Origin: Actinomycetota bacterium
GTDB lineage: Bacteria > Actinomycetota > Actinomycetes > Nanopelagicales > Nanopelagicaceae
NCBI GenBank assembly: GCA_009704505.1
Contig: WLEB01000004.1
Span: 1-50,884 of the forward strand
Length of the DNA: 50,884 bases
Direction: 5' to 3'
Numbering within the stretch: the stretch's first letter is position 1; each line of letters starts with the position of its first letter. Positions 7,811 to 16,497 of this stretch are shown in pieces. A model generated the notes under the pieces. The model worked only from the letters and a program-made list of their open reading frames with translations, searched no databases and was not told the origin of the DNA. The position numbers and the translations under genes were made by a program.

Positions 7811-10261
7811 GGTACGAAGGATCGCCCCACAGGCCTTAGAGGCCATAAGGGTTGCACTCTCACGCATTGCACTAATTTCCTCACCTGTAAGAGTTCGGGT
7901 TGGATCTCGAAAAACTAAGGTAAAAGCCAAGGAGATTTTGCCACCGCCTATTTTGTCGTAGCGATCAAAAAGTGTTATCGACTCCAATAAAGGCCCAGCC
8001 CCTTTTCGCAACGCTTCTTCAACATCTTTGGCGTTTACGCCTTCATCGACTATGAGCGCTACGTCTTGTAACGCAGCCGGCATCGTCCCAACAGTGTTTG
8101 GTCGAACCAGTTGCGAAGGTGGCAACGCATTTAAAGCTACGGCAAAAGCAGCGCTTCGTTCCGGTAAGCCATACGCTGCAATTATTCGGGGATGCAGTTC
8201 ACCTGCGTGGGCAACGGCCTTACCATCCACAAGAATTTCTGCACAACGCCCAGGATGCCAAGGCGCAAAATCTGATCTCGCAACGCTCCATTGCAAATTG
8301 CAGAGGTCGAGAATCTCTTCAACATAAGAGATGGCATCTTGCCAACCAAAACTGCGAGCTTTGCCTTGCCAATCTTCATTTTCAATTTTCCCGACAAGCA
8401 ACCCGGCCACATGGAAGCCCTGAGTTGGAATAGAAGCAAATATTGCTTCTATATCCTTTGGAGAGGGACGCTTTCCCAATTGGGGGGAAATAGTTGGCTT
8501 TAACACCTGTGAGCCGCGAAATATTGAGCCCATCTCAAATATGGCAAAATCTTTTGCGCCCCTGCTGATGTTTCTAGAAGCAACTTCGATTAACCCTGGA
8601 ACTAAGTGGACGCGCATGAGCGGTAGTTCATCTGACATTGGGTTTGCTAATTTGTAGGTTGCTGCACGCTCACCGACAAAACCCATCGAATCTATTGTTG
8701 CTTGATTCGTAAAGGGAAACGTTTGAACCTCAGCGAAGCCCTGATTAGCAAGATATAGAGAGATACTTCTACGTCTTTTTTGAGAAGGTGTAAGAGTGGC
8801 ATGAAGCGGACGCGGTGGAAGGACTGAAGGGATTTTGTCGTAGCCAATCATTCGCGCTACTTCTTCTGTTAGATCGGCTGGTGTATGTAAATCCAATCTC
8901 CATGACGGAGGTTGAACAGAAAAACTCTTCTCATCTACCTCACACCCCACAGTTCTAAGGTGTTGTGCAACATCTTTTGCACTTACTGCGAAGCCCAAAA
9001 CCTTAGAGACATACTCTGGATCCATCGTTATTTTGTTGGGCAAGGTGGGTTTACCATCAATAACAGTGGCAACATGTACAGCCGAACTATTCTCAGTCAG
9101 AAGTTGAACAAATCTAGCTGAGGCATACTGCGGAAGGTAAGGATCCACTCCGCGTTCTAATCGTCGAGATGCCTCAGATGAGAGCTTATGTCTGCGTGAA
9201 TTCTTGGCGATGCAAACCTGGTCAAAGACTGCGGCCTCAAGTGCTATCTCGGTCGTAGATTCGCAAATCTCAGAGTACTGACCACCCATAGTTCCGGCTA
9301 TAGAAAGAGGTTGTTCGTCATCGCAAACCATCAGATCATCGGGATCTAATGTTCGCTCTTGGCCGTCCAAGGTTACAAACTTAGAAGTTTTAGAAGCTCG
9401 TTTGATGGTTAATCCACCTTTGATCTTGGATTTATCAAATGCATGAAGTGGTTGACCTAACTCGAGCATTACATAGTTTGTTATATCGACAACCAAAGAA
9501 ATCGAACGCATTCCTGCCTTCTCTATTCGTCTGCGCATCCATAGCGGCGTCTGTGCTGACGGATCAAAATTACTTAAAGTGCGTAAATAGAAAACTGATG
9601 CTGTTGATTTATCATCAATCTTGGCTTTCACGCCTTTGCCTGTTTCAGGAAAAGTTAGTTCCCGTAAGCCATCAACGGGATCTTTAAAAGCCAACCCCAG
9701 TGATCCACCTACTTCTCGAGCAATGCCACGCATACTTAATGCGTACCCACGATCAGGATTTACTGCGATGTCAAAAACTACGTCATTAATCTGCAGAGCT
9801 TCGATGGCGTCAACGCCAACAGGTGCTTGGCTTTGGTCAAAAACTAGGATTCCTGCGTGATCGTCATTTAAACCTAATTCTCGTCCAGAGCAGATCATCC
9901 CATTTGAAGTCTTACCGTAAGTTTCTCGAGCTGAAATTGCGAATCCACCGGGTAGTACCGCTCCTGGTAATGCAGCAACAACAACGTCTCCAACAGCAAA
10001 ATTTGTCGCACCGCAAATAACAAAGCGTTCTGACCCATCGCCGCAATCGAGTCCAACATAGCGAATCGGTTTTTTATGCTCGGTAAGTTCTTCTATTGAA
10101 AGTACCTTCGCAAATTTAAGCGGTCCGGTTAAATCTGAGCCCTGCTTGATTATCTCTTCGACTTCAAAACCCACACGAATAAGTGCCTCGGCAATTTGTT
10201 CGGGAGTAACCTGTTTCGGAATTTCAACAAATTCCTTAATCCACGATAAAGGAGCGCGCAC
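7805..10261 (-). CDS. pheT: Phenylalanine--tRNA ligase beta subunit
   Basis: Beta subunit of the alpha2-beta2 phenylalanyl-tRNA synthetase. At 818 residues it has the full bacterial architecture: N-terminal region with the EMAP-type tRNA-binding domain (about 40-155), B3/B4 editing module (about 215-390), B5 domain, a catalytic-like core (about 480-700), and the C-terminal FDX-ACB anticodon-binding domain (about 725-818). The start is GTG at 10261, sharing its G with the pheS TAG stop. The 3' end carries part of the arg operator, so the arg promoter is embedded in the pheT terminus. No terminator is visible between pheT and argC. Confidence 0.97.
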   Translation of the reverse strand: MRAPLSWIKEFVEIPKQVTPEQIAEALIRVGFEVEEIIKQGSDLTGPLKFAKVLSIEELTEHKKPIRYVGLDCGDGSERFVICGATNFAVGDVVVAALPGAVLPGGFAISARETYGKTSNGMICSGRELGLNDDHAGILVFDQSQAPVGVDAIEALQINDVVFDIAVNPDRGYALSMRGIAREVGGSLGLAFKDPVDGLRELTFPETGKGVKAKIDDKSTASVFYLRTLSNFDPSAQTPLWMRRRIEKAGMRSISLVVDITNYVMLELGQPLHAFDKSKIKGGLTIKRASKTSKFVTLDGQERTLDPDDLMVCDDEQPLSIAGTMGGQYSEICESTTEIALEAAVFDQVCIAKNSRRHKLSSEASRRLERGVDPYLPQYASARFVQLLTENSSAVHVATVIDGKPTLPNKITMDPEYVSKVLGFAVSAKDVAQHLRTVGCEVDEKSFSVQPPSWRLDLHTPADLTEEVARMIGYDKIPSVLPPRPLHATLTPSQKRRRSISLYLANQGFAEVQTFPFTNQATIDSMGFVGERAATYKLANPMSDELPLMRVHLVPGLIEVASRNISRGAKDFAIFEMGSIFRGSQVLKPTISPQLGKRPSPKDIEAIFASIPTQGFHVAGLLVGKIENEDWQGKARSFGWQDAISYVEEILDLCNLQWSVARSDFAPWHPGRCAEILVDGKAVAHAGELHPRIIAAYGLPERSAAFAVALNALPPSQLVRPNTVGTMPAALQDVALIVDEGVNAKDVEEALRKGAGPLLESITLFDRYDKIGGGKISLAFTLVFRDPTRTLTGEEISAMRESATLMASKACGAILRTA

Positions 10262-11268
10262 TAGAGACCAACTCCAAACTGACGAGTAAACCTAATGTCA
10301 CCTTCAACGATGTCATGCATATCGGTTATACCGTGTCTGACCATTAATGTTCTTTCTAAACCCATTCCGAATGCAAAACCAGAATAGATTTCACTATCTA
10401 TTCCACATGTTGCCAAAACTTTAGGATTAACCATTCCGCAACCGCCCCATTCAATCCAGCGGTTATTGAAGAAAACATCAACTTCGGCGCTTGGCTCAGT
10501 AAATGGAAAAAAAGACGGTCTTAAGCGAGTTGTGACATCTGGGCCAAACATATGCCGTGCAAAGTTATCGAGAGTTCCCTTGAGATGAGCCATGGTTATT
10601 CCCTTATCGATAACCAAACCCTCTACCTGATGAAAGACAGGACTATGGGTTGAATCGAGTTCATCTGCCCGAAAAGTGCGTCCAGGACACACAATATAAA
10701 TTGGTGGCTCCTGAGTCAGCATCGTTCTCACTTGAACAGGTGATGTGTGTGTTCTAAGAACCATCCCTGATTCAACCGGCTCGATAAAAAATGTGTCTTG
10801 CATGGTCCGAGCAGGGTGATCGGCTGGAATATTTAGTGAATCAAAATTAAGCCATCCTGATTCGAGCTCTGGTCCCTCTTCAACTGAAAATCCTTGTTCA
10901 ATAAAGAAATCAGAGACTTCATTTTTTATGATCGTGATTGGGTGTAGTCCCCCGCGATGTCCGCGGTTTACCGGAAGAGTGATATCTACAACCTCTTCCA
11001 AAAGTATCTTCTGATCGCGTTGTGCTTCCAAGCTTTTTGTTGCAACCGATATGAATTCAGAAATCGAAGCCTTGGCCTCGCCGATTAACTTTCCAAAAAC
11101 TACTTTGTCTTCAGCAGACATGGAGCCAAGCGCGCGAGAAGCAAGGGCTACCGGTGACTTATCCCCCGCATGAGCCGTTCGCACTAACTTCAGCGAGTTA
11201 AGATCTTTAGCTGATGCACACGCCTCTTGCGCATCTTTTACCCATGCTGATATCTCTTCGGCGCGCAT
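10261..11268 (-). CDS. pheS: Phenylalanine--tRNA ligase alpha subunit
   Basis: Catalytic alpha subunit; class II synthetase attaching Phe to tRNA-Phe. The 335-residue protein has an N-terminal coiled-coil arm (about 1-95), motif 2 around residues 200-215 (PGRTFRADELDSTHSPVFHQ) and motif 3 as GFAFGMGLERTLMVRHGI near 305-322. The ATG at 11268 lacks a Shine-Dalgarno. A TAGAAT box ends 6 nt upstream, pointing to leaderless translation. It is followed without a gap by pheT. Confidence 0.97.
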   Translation of the reverse strand: MRAEEISAWVKDAQEACASAKDLNSLKLVRTAHAGDKSPVALASRALGSMSAEDKVVFGKLIGEAKASISEFISVATKSLEAQRDQKILLEEVVDITLPVNRGHRGGLHPITIIKNEVSDFFIEQGFSVEEGPELESGWLNFDSLNIPADHPARTMQDTFFIEPVESGMVLRTHTSPVQVRTMLTQEPPIYIVCPGRTFRADELDSTHSPVFHQVEGLVIDKGITMAHLKGTLDNFARHMFGPDVTTRLRPSFFPFTEPSAEVDVFFNNRWIEWGGCGMVNPKVLATCGIDSEIYSGFAFGMGLERTLMVRHGITDMHDIVEGDIRFTRQFGVGL

Positions 11269-11274
11269 GAACTA

Positions 11275-11280
11275 ATTCTA
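11275..11280 (-). promoter_or_regulatory. pheS -10 element (leaderless geometry)
   Basis: TAGAAT on the minus strand, ending 6 nt before the pheS ATG. A -35 is weak (CCGACC, 18 bp further up). The distance puts the transcription start at the start codon. Confidence 0.45.
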
Positions 11281-11320
11281 TCTGTTGAGTCTTTGCTAGG
11301 TCGGGATATTCGAAGGTTTT

Positions 11321-11350
11321 GGGCCTACACAATCACCCTGAGTGTGGCCC
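11321..11350 (-). terminator. Hairpin after the rRNA methyltransferase gene
   Basis: Inverted repeat with arms GGGCC-ACAC and GTGT-A-GGCCC (9 paired bases, one bulged A) around an 11-nt loop. It begins 11 nt past the methyltransferase stop. The following sequence is AAAACC on the minus strand rather than a U-run, so this is either a poor intrinsic terminator or an RNA-stabilising 3' hairpin. It separates the infC operon from pheST. Confidence 0.45.
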
Positions 11351-11360
11351 TGAAGTAGAT

Positions 11361-12170
11361 TTACTTGGGTGATAACAAAGATAAGTGATACATCACTATC
11401 GTTGCCGCAGCCGATAAGTTAAGACTTTCTGCATCTCCCGGCATGGGAATGTTTACGATCTCAACCCCATTCATTGATTCTATGGATGAAAGCCCGCGGG
11501 CTTCATTTCCAAATATGGCGACTACATCTCCACTTGGTTCAAACTCACTCAAAGGTTTTTCACCTTCTGCACCAAGAGATATGGCTTGTAAACCTAATTT
11601 CAAAACATCTGCAAGCCCCACCGATTGAAATACAGGAATATGCCATAGCGAACCAGCAGTGCTTCGAACTACCTTTGGTGAAAACATATCTACACTGCCC
11701 GGAGAGGTGATCACACCATCCATCCCAAAAGCGTCAGCTGACCTCAGAATTGTTCCCGCATTTCCAGGGTCTTGAATTTCTGAGAGGTATATGTAGCGAC
11801 GATTTCCATTGAGTTTGATCGAGGAAAGTTCACTTTTTGTTATAGAGCAAATCGCAAGAACTCCTTGAGGAGTAATCGTCTCACACATTTCCTTCATGAC
11901 TTCATCGCTCACGTCGATGATATTTGTTGCATTATTTAAGTGAAGATCCTTAACTTGCTCTAGTTTGGAACGCCCATTGCTCGTTAAAAATAATGTTTCA
12001 ATTAATGGACCTTTGAAACCACTCTTGTTATCTGAGGTCGACAACGCCTCTTTTGCACATTGCAACCCTTCAGCAACAAACAGACCAGAGTTTTTTCGCT
12101 CTTTTACACCGCGAGAACTAATAAGAGCCTTAACTCGCGCGATATGCGGCGAGTTAAGGCTCTCTATCAT
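11361..12170 (-). CDS. TrmH/SpoU-family RNA 2'-O-methyltransferase
   Basis: SAM-dependent RNA ribose methyltransferase of the SPOUT superfamily, probably acting on 23S rRNA. The 269-residue protein has an N-terminal substrate-binding part (about 1-110, with SRGVKERKNSGLFVAEGLQC). The SpoU motifs are all present: motif 1 LSEIQDPGNAGTILRSADAF near residues 130-150, motif 2 IFGNEARGLS near 218, and motif 3 IPMPGDAESLNLSAAATIVM near 238-257. The deep trefoil knot is therefore complete. The position right after rplT is where actinobacteria keep the TsnR/RlmB-like gene. The exact target nucleotide cannot be assigned. Confidence 0.93.
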   Translation of the reverse strand: MIESLNSPHIARVKALISSRGVKERKNSGLFVAEGLQCAKEALSTSDNKSGFKGPLIETLFLTSNGRSKLEQVKDLHLNNATNIIDVSDEVMKEMCETITPQGVLAICSITKSELSSIKLNGNRRYIYLSEIQDPGNAGTILRSADAFGMDGVITSPGSVDMFSPKVVRSTAGSLWHIPVFQSVGLADVLKLGLQAISLGAEGEKPLSEFEPSGDVVAIFGNEARGLSSIESMNGVEIVNIPMPGDAESLNLSAAATIVMYHLSLLSPK

Positions 12171-12179
12171 TAGAAGATT

Positions 12180-12539
12180 TTATGCTGATGCAAGGCTCTT
12201 GCGAGCTACATCAACAAGTGTCTTAAAAGTAGCTGGATCATTAGTTGCAAGTTCTGAAAGAACGCGACGATCTACCTCTACACCGGATGCTTTAAGACCT
12301 TGGATGAAACGGTTATAGGTAAGGCCATGTTCGCGGCAACCTGCATTAATTCTCTGGATCCATAAGCGACGAAAATCGCCCTTTTTATCTTTACGGTCAT
12401 TAAAGGCATAAACCATAGAGTGCGTAACTTGTTCTTTCGCCTTTGTGAAAAGACGAGAACGTTGACCGCGATAACCGCTGGCACGTTCTAAAGTTGTACG
12501 ACGCTTCTTAGCTGCGTGAACACCACGTTTTACTCTCAT
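12180..12539 (-). CDS. rplT: 50S ribosomal protein L20
   Basis: Early-assembly large-subunit protein that binds 23S rRNA. The 119 residues match the family's usual length. The N-terminus ([20 protein letters not shown]) is highly basic and the C-terminal globular part contains [15 protein letters not shown]. The ATG is preceded by AAGGGGT about 8 nt upstream. It lies 12 bp downstream of rpmI and 9 bp before the methyltransferase, so the four genes form one transcription unit. Confidence 0.98.
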   Translation of the reverse strand: MRVKRGVHAAKKRRTTLERASGYRGQRSRLFTKAKEQVTHSMVYAFNDRKDKKGDFRRLWIQRINAGCREHGLTYNRFIQGLKASGVEVDRRVLSELATNDPATFKTLVDVARKSLASA

Positions 12540-12551
12540 CTAACTGACCCC

Positions 12552-12749
12552 TTACTTCAAACCAAGCATGCGCTTGGCTGTTACTGCGACGGTTGGTTTA
12601 GCGGCTGACTCTGTTGAAAGGCGACGAGTCACGCGTGAAGACTTGCGCTCAAGTAAGTGGCGCTTTCCTGCACGTTCATGCATGATCTTTCCAGAACCTG
12701 TAACGCGGAAGGTTTTTTTCGCTCCGCTATGTGTTTTCATCTTTGGCAT
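12552..12749 (-). CDS. rpmI: 50S ribosomal protein L35
   Basis: Small basic large-subunit protein of 65 residues with the classic [20 protein letters not shown] start. The gene begins 3 bp after the infC stop. The Shine-Dalgarno-like TGGAG lies within the infC 3' end, so translation is coupled. This is the standard infC-rpmI-rplT order. Confidence 0.98.
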   Translation of the reverse strand: MPKMKTHSGAKKTFRVTGSGKIMHERAGKRHLLERKSSRVTRRLSTESAAKPTVAVTAKRMLGLK

Positions 12750-12752
12750 CTT

Positions 12753-13343
12753 CTAAGCTCCATCCATTGTCTGCACAGCTGCATCAGCTTTTGCTTTACG
12801 CGCTGCTTTTGCCTCTGCAACTGCTTCTGTCTTCTTCTTCGTTGGTCCCAGAACCATTGTCATGTTTCGTCCCTCTTGCTTTGGAGCAAATTCGACAAAA
12901 CCAACAGCTGCTGTGTCTTCTGCAAGACGTTGTAGCAACTTGTAACCCAATTCAGGTCGCGTTTGTTCGCGTCCTCGAAACTTCATAGTCACCTTGACTT
13001 TGTCTCCACCTTTTAGGAACTTCTCCACTTGAGTGCGTTTGGTCTCATAATCATGATTTTCAATCTTTGGCGTTAATCGCACTTCCTTCACCACAATGTG
13101 GGTCTGGTTTTGGCGCGCTTCCCGTGCTTTTTGAGCTACTTCGTACTTGTATTTTCCGAAGTCCATGATCTTACAAACTGGTGGATTGGCTTCAGGTGCG
13201 ATCTCGACTAAGTCAAGACCTACTTCATCGGCCATCTTCAAGGCTGTATCGATATCGACTACTCCAACTTGCTCACCGGTATAACCGATCAAACGAATTT
13301 GAGGCGTGCGAATTCGATCATTAATGCGAGGTTCGGTGGTGAC
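12753..13343 (-). CDS. infC: Translation initiation factor IF-3, probable GTC start
   Basis: IF-3 binds the 30S subunit and discriminates against non-canonical initiation. The N-domain begins [10 protein letters not shown], and the linker and C-domain follow ([33 protein letters not shown]). A GTG at 13445 is in frame, but the 34 residues it would add do not look like IF-3 and no Shine-Dalgarno precedes it. A perfect AAGGAG (13350-13355) sits 6 nt before a GTC codon at 13341-13343, exactly where related proteins start. That gives 196 residues, normal for the family. infC is known for rare start codons used in autoregulation. The gene is certain; the GTC start is inferred. Confidence 0.93.
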   Translation of the reverse strand, partial: VTTEPRINDRIRTPQIRLIGYTGEQVGVVDIDTALKMADEVGLDLVEIAPEANPPVCKIMDFGKYKYEVAQKAREARQNQTHIVVKEVRLTPKIENHDYETKRTQVEKFLKGGDKVKVTMKFRGREQTRPELGYKLLQRLAEDTAAVGFVEFAPKQEGRNMTMVLGPTKKKTEAVAEAKAARKAKADAAVQTMDGA

Positions 13344-13349
13344 TTTAGG

Positions 13350-13355
13350 CTCCTT
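13350..13355 (-). promoter_or_regulatory. Shine-Dalgarno that places the infC start
   Basis: AAGGAG on the minus strand, 6 nt upstream of GTC (13341-13343) in the infC frame. No ATG, GTG or TTG lies at a workable distance downstream in that frame, so the site supports a non-standard start. Confidence 0.6.
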
Positions 13356-13605
13356 CGGTTCGTTAACGCTTTGGTGTAACAGCGCTGCAAAAAGAAAACC
13401 GCAAGGGCAAGAGAAAAATCTCTTATCCGACAAACCAGCTCGCACTAGTGGCGATGAAGGTGGGAGCGGTAACTCCTCTTGCAGTGGTTGTTACTCCACT
13501 GGTCTGGGTCAAAGGCTACCCGCTTGCTCGCAAAAGGGGAAATTTAGGCGGAATCCCCATGACTTTACATGCGGTCCTCAACAGGAAATCACACCTGCCC
13601 GCCAC
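13356..13605. other. infC leader / divergent intergenic region
   Basis: About 250 bp without a supported gene between infC and the DUF3099 gene. Two inverted repeats stand out: AAGAGA-AAAA-TCTCTT (13409-13424) and AGTGG-N8-CCACT (13483-13500). A T-rich run follows on the minus strand near 13388-13400. A TTGACC hexamer (13507-13512, minus) has no convincing -10 at the right distance. The layout is what one would expect of a regulated leader for the infC operon, but no known leader family is recognised. Confidence 0.35.
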
Positions 13606-13611
13606 TACCCT
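13606..13611 (+). promoter_or_regulatory. -10 element of the DUF3099 gene (leaderless geometry)
   Basis: TACCCT ending 6 nt before the ATG at 13618. No Shine-Dalgarno is present. It matches the spacing seen before argC, pheS, sufR, ctaA, coaE and the thioesterase gene. Confidence 0.35.
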
Positions 13612-13617
13612 TATGGA

Positions 13618-13890
13618 ATGGGCAAAGAGAGAAAAGTTTTTGAGATCACCACGGCCCCTGCTGCCCTAACTCGCGATCAAGCTGGTCGCCAAAAACGCTA
13701 CTTCATTTCAATGATGATTCGAACCGCATGTTTCATCCTTGCTGTTGTATTGCCGAGCCCATATCGGTGGTTTGCACTTTTAGGAGCCGTAACACTTCCA
13801 TATTTTGCTGTCGTGATCGCCAACGCTGGACGCGAAACGATCTCCACCCGAGAAGATGTAATAAAAGATAAGCCCCTGGCACTTGATTAA
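13618..13890 (+). CDS. DUF3099 family membrane protein
   Basis: A 90-residue small membrane protein of unknown function, found mainly in actinobacteria. The N-terminal segment (EITTAPAALTRDQAGRQKRY) is the family's recognisable block. Two predicted membrane helices follow, about residues 28-44 and 48-64, then a charged tail. A longer in-frame reading from 13306 overlaps infC and its leader and is rejected. It lies 27 bp upstream of the SURF1 gene on the same strand and may be co-transcribed with it. Family assignment is from recognition of the pattern. Confidence 0.8.
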   Translation: MGKERKVFEITTAPAALTRDQAGRQKRYFISMMIRTACFILAVVLPSPYRWFALLGAVTLPYFAVVIANAGRETISTREDVIKDKPLALD

Positions 13891-13917
13891 TGGGATCTGA
13901 TTTTTGGAACACAATTC

Positions 13918-14643
13918 ATGTCTGGTGAAATTAAGGATGATTTAAACACCAAAGAATCTTGGGCATTCTTTAAATCTGTAATCGCTCTTCTCTTAATTGG
14001 TCTGTGTCTTTGGGGTGGGCAATGGCAGTATCAACGCGGAGTTGATCGTCACGAGAGAAATACGATTGTTAAAGAGAGAATTACCAAACCAGCTGTATCT
14101 CTGGATGAAATTTTCGATCTTTCCAGTGATCCGCAATCATTTGAATGGCGATTAGTGCGCTCAACTGGAGAATTTGATCAGAGCAAACAAATTCTTCTGC
14201 GAAATCGCTACTACGAAGGTAAATATGGATTCCAAGTCTTAACTCTTTTTCGCACATCTTCTGGCGATAAATTCTGGGTTGACAGAGGATGGGTTCAAGC
14301 TGGCGCAACTGCGTTAACAAAGCCCACGATAGTTCCACTTCCCTCAGGACAAGTAGATATAGAAGGGCGCATACGCCTTGATTCCTCTCTACCTCGAGGA
14401 GCTTTCTTTGCGATCAGTTCTGGTAATCAAGAGATCATCAGTAAGTTAAATGCTCAAAGCAGACTTGAAACTGAAAACTACTACATAGATTTAATCTCAG
14501 GTTCGATCCCTCAATTAACTCCTGCGGCTCCGGCGCAATTACCTGAGTTAAGTGATGGTCCACATATGGCATACGCACTGCAGTGGGTGTTCTTCGCTGG
14601 TTTGGCTGGTTACGGTCGAATATTAATTCGTCGTACCCGATAA
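13918..14643 (+). CDS. SURF1 family protein
   Basis: Membrane protein of the SURF1/Shy1 family, which assists cytochrome c oxidase maturation, probably in haem a insertion. The 241 residues show the expected layout: N-terminal membrane helix (about 17-34), then the conserved GQWQYQRG block. Family blocks VRSTGEFDQSK and RYYEGKYGFQVLTLF come near residues 80 and 100, with DRGWV near 122, and a final membrane helix lies at about 220-237. There is no clear Shine-Dalgarno. Its last 21 bp overlap the 3' end of the convergent ABC exporter gene. Confidence 0.9.
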   Translation: MSGEIKDDLNTKESWAFFKSVIALLLIGLCLWGGQWQYQRGVDRHERNTIVKERITKPAVSLDEIFDLSSDPQSFEWRLVRSTGEFDQSKQILLRNRYYEGKYGFQVLTLFRTSSGDKFWVDRGWVQAGATALTKPTIVPLPSGQVDIEGRIRLDSSLPRGAFFAISSGNQEIISKLNAQSRLETENYYIDLISGSIPQLTPAAPAQLPELSDGPHMAYALQWVFFAGLAGYGRILIRRTR

Positions 14644-16494
14644 ATCCTGGCGGTTATAAAGTTCTGAATAAAGACCACCTCGTTCGATCAGCTCAATATG
14701 GTTGCCTCGTTCAACAATAGATCCTTTTTCTAGAACCAATATTTGATCAGCTTCACGTACCGTACTTAAACGGTGAGCAATCACAATACTGGTTCTACCC
14801 TTGAGTGCATTCGCCAGTGCATCGTGTACCAGCTGTTCATTCTCTGAATCTAAATGAGCTGTAGCTTCATCAAGAATTACTATCGATGGGGATTTTAAGA
14901 GAAGTCGCGCAATAGCTAAGCGTTGTTTTTCACCACCTGATAAACGGTGACCGCGTTCGCCCACCATAGTATCTAGCCCATTTGGAAGCGAACTAATGAG
15001 ATCCCAAATTTGTGCAGCCTCGCAAGCGATTCGCATCTCCTGTTCTGTTGCATCCTCTTTTGCATACCTAAGGTTTTCAAAGATACTTTCATGAAAAAGA
15101 TGTGCATCCTGCATGACAACACCAAAGCTTTGTCGCAGTGATTCCAAAGTGATATCGCGGATATCGACACCATCAATTTCGATAGAGCCTTCGGTAACAT
15201 CATAAAGTCTGGGCAATAGCGCACTAATTGTCGTTTTACCTGCACCAGATGGACCGACCAATGCCGTAGTTGTGCACGGTTCTACGACGAAGGAAAGCCC
15301 ATGTAGTACCTGTCCAGATGGGACGGTTTCATCCTTGGCCGCAGATTCAAGTGATGCCAACGAAATCTCGTGTGCATTTGGATAAGAGAAATCAACATTC
15401 TTAAACTCTATTTTCCCTAGAGTGGCTTTGAAAGTTTTTGCACCTTCCTTGTCTTTAACCATCGGCTCTAAATCAAGAACTTCAAATACGCGTTCGAAAG
15501 ACACAAGTGACGTCATTATGTCTATTCTGACGTTAGATAACGCTGTTAATGGTCCATAGAGCCGGGCCAACAAAGCAGTAATGGCAAGCAGAGTTCCAAC
15601 GGTTAACTCTCCGCTAATTGCCAGATGTCCCCCAATGCCATAGGCAAAGGCCGTGGCAATTGCTGCAACACTTGTTAAGGCAATAAAGAAAAGGCGATTA
15701 AGCATGGCCATCTTTATTCCAATATCTGCGACTCGGCGTGCTCTGGTCGCGAAAGCAACGTGCTCACGTTCCTGTTTGCCGTATAGAGAAACCAGCATGG
15801 CGCCAGAAACATTAAATCTTTCTGTCATCACGCTAGACATTTGCGAATTCAGGTTAAAGGACTCGCGCGTGAGGGCTTGAAGGCGTCGGCCCACCCATTT
15901 AGTTGGATAAAGAAATAATGGCAATATCAGTAGCGAAAACAGTGTGATCTGCCAAGAGAGAATTAACATTGTTATACCGACCAAGAAAAGGCTTACGAAA
16001 TTACTTACCAGGCCAGAAAGTGTTGAAGTAAAAGCCTGTTGGGCTCCGATAACATCAGAGTTGATTCGAGAGATCAGGGCTCCCGTTTGAGTTCGAGTGA
16101 AAAAGGCAATTGATTGTTTTTGAACATGGGAAAAGACCAAAGATCGCAAATCATAGATTAAGCCTTCTCCAATTCTTGAGGAGAAATACCTCCCAAGAAT
16201 GTTAAAGGCAGCATCGGCCAGAGCGATAACACCAACAAAAAGTGCAAGCTGAGTTACTACAGCGCCATTGCCCGGGATGACACCATCATCTATTAGTTTC
16301 TTCAGCAAAAGAGGCGTTGCAACTATCAATGCAGCATCGATGACTACTGTTACTAAATAAATGTAAATGCTGAATTGATAAGGTTTGCCAAATGACAGTA
16401 TTCGCTTTACTGTCCCCGGCTTTAATTTCTGTTCCTTGATTGAAGGATCCGCCGTCATGGAGCGATAGTTAAGCCATGCGCCATGCATTGACAT
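14623..16494 (-). CDS. ABC exporter, fused membrane and ATPase domains
   Basis: A 623-residue half-transporter of the type 1 exporter class (MsbA/MdlB/Atm1-like), working as a dimer. The membrane domain has six predicted helices (about residues 38-330). The ATPase domain has Walker A GPSGAGKTT near 415, signature LSGGEKQRL near 523, Walker B IVILDEAT near 545, and the switch histidine in IAHRLSTV near 577. The gene starts 3 bp after the sufT-like stop, so it is probably translated with the SUF operon. The substrate is unknown. An internal ATG at residue 13 could be the true start. Confidence 0.92.
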   Translation of the reverse strand: MSMHGAWLNYRSMTADPSIKEQKLKPGTVKRILSFGKPYQFSIYIYLVTVVIDAALIVATPLLLKKLIDDGVIPGNGAVVTQLALFVGVIALADAAFNILGRYFSSRIGEGLIYDLRSLVFSHVQKQSIAFFTRTQTGALISRINSDVIGAQQAFTSTLSGLVSNFVSLFLVGITMLILSWQITLFSLLILPLFLYPTKWVGRRLQALTRESFNLNSQMSSVMTERFNVSGAMLVSLYGKQEREHVAFATRARRVADIGIKMAMLNRLFFIALTSVAAIATAFAYGIGGHLAISGELTVGTLLAITALLARLYGPLTALSNVRIDIMTSLVSFERVFEVLDLEPMVKDKEGAKTFKATLGKIEFKNVDFSYPNAHEISLASLESAAKDETVPSGQVLHGLSFVVEPCTTTALVGPSGAGKTTISALLPRLYDVTEGSIEIDGVDIRDITLESLRQSFGVVMQDAHLFHESIFENLRYAKEDATEQEMRIACEAAQIWDLISSLPNGLDTMVGERGHRLSGGEKQRLAIARLLLKSPSIVILDEATAHLDSENEQLVHDALANALKGRTSIVIAHRLSTVREADQILVLEKGSIVERGNHIELIERGGLYSELYNRQDLSGTTN

Positions 16495-16497
16495 CTT

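Noticed and set aside
11965-12318. 117-codon plus-strand ORF over the methyltransferase and rplT
   Set aside because: Antisense shadow of two certain genes.
13507-13512. TTGACC as an infC -35 element
   Set aside because: No TANNNT-type -10 at 16-19 bp; kept only as a remark in the intergenic entry.
13306-13617. Long N-terminal extension of the DUF3099 ORF
   Set aside because: The extension runs opposite the infC N-terminus and leader and shows no family similarity; the ATG at 13618 has a -10 at the leaderless distance.
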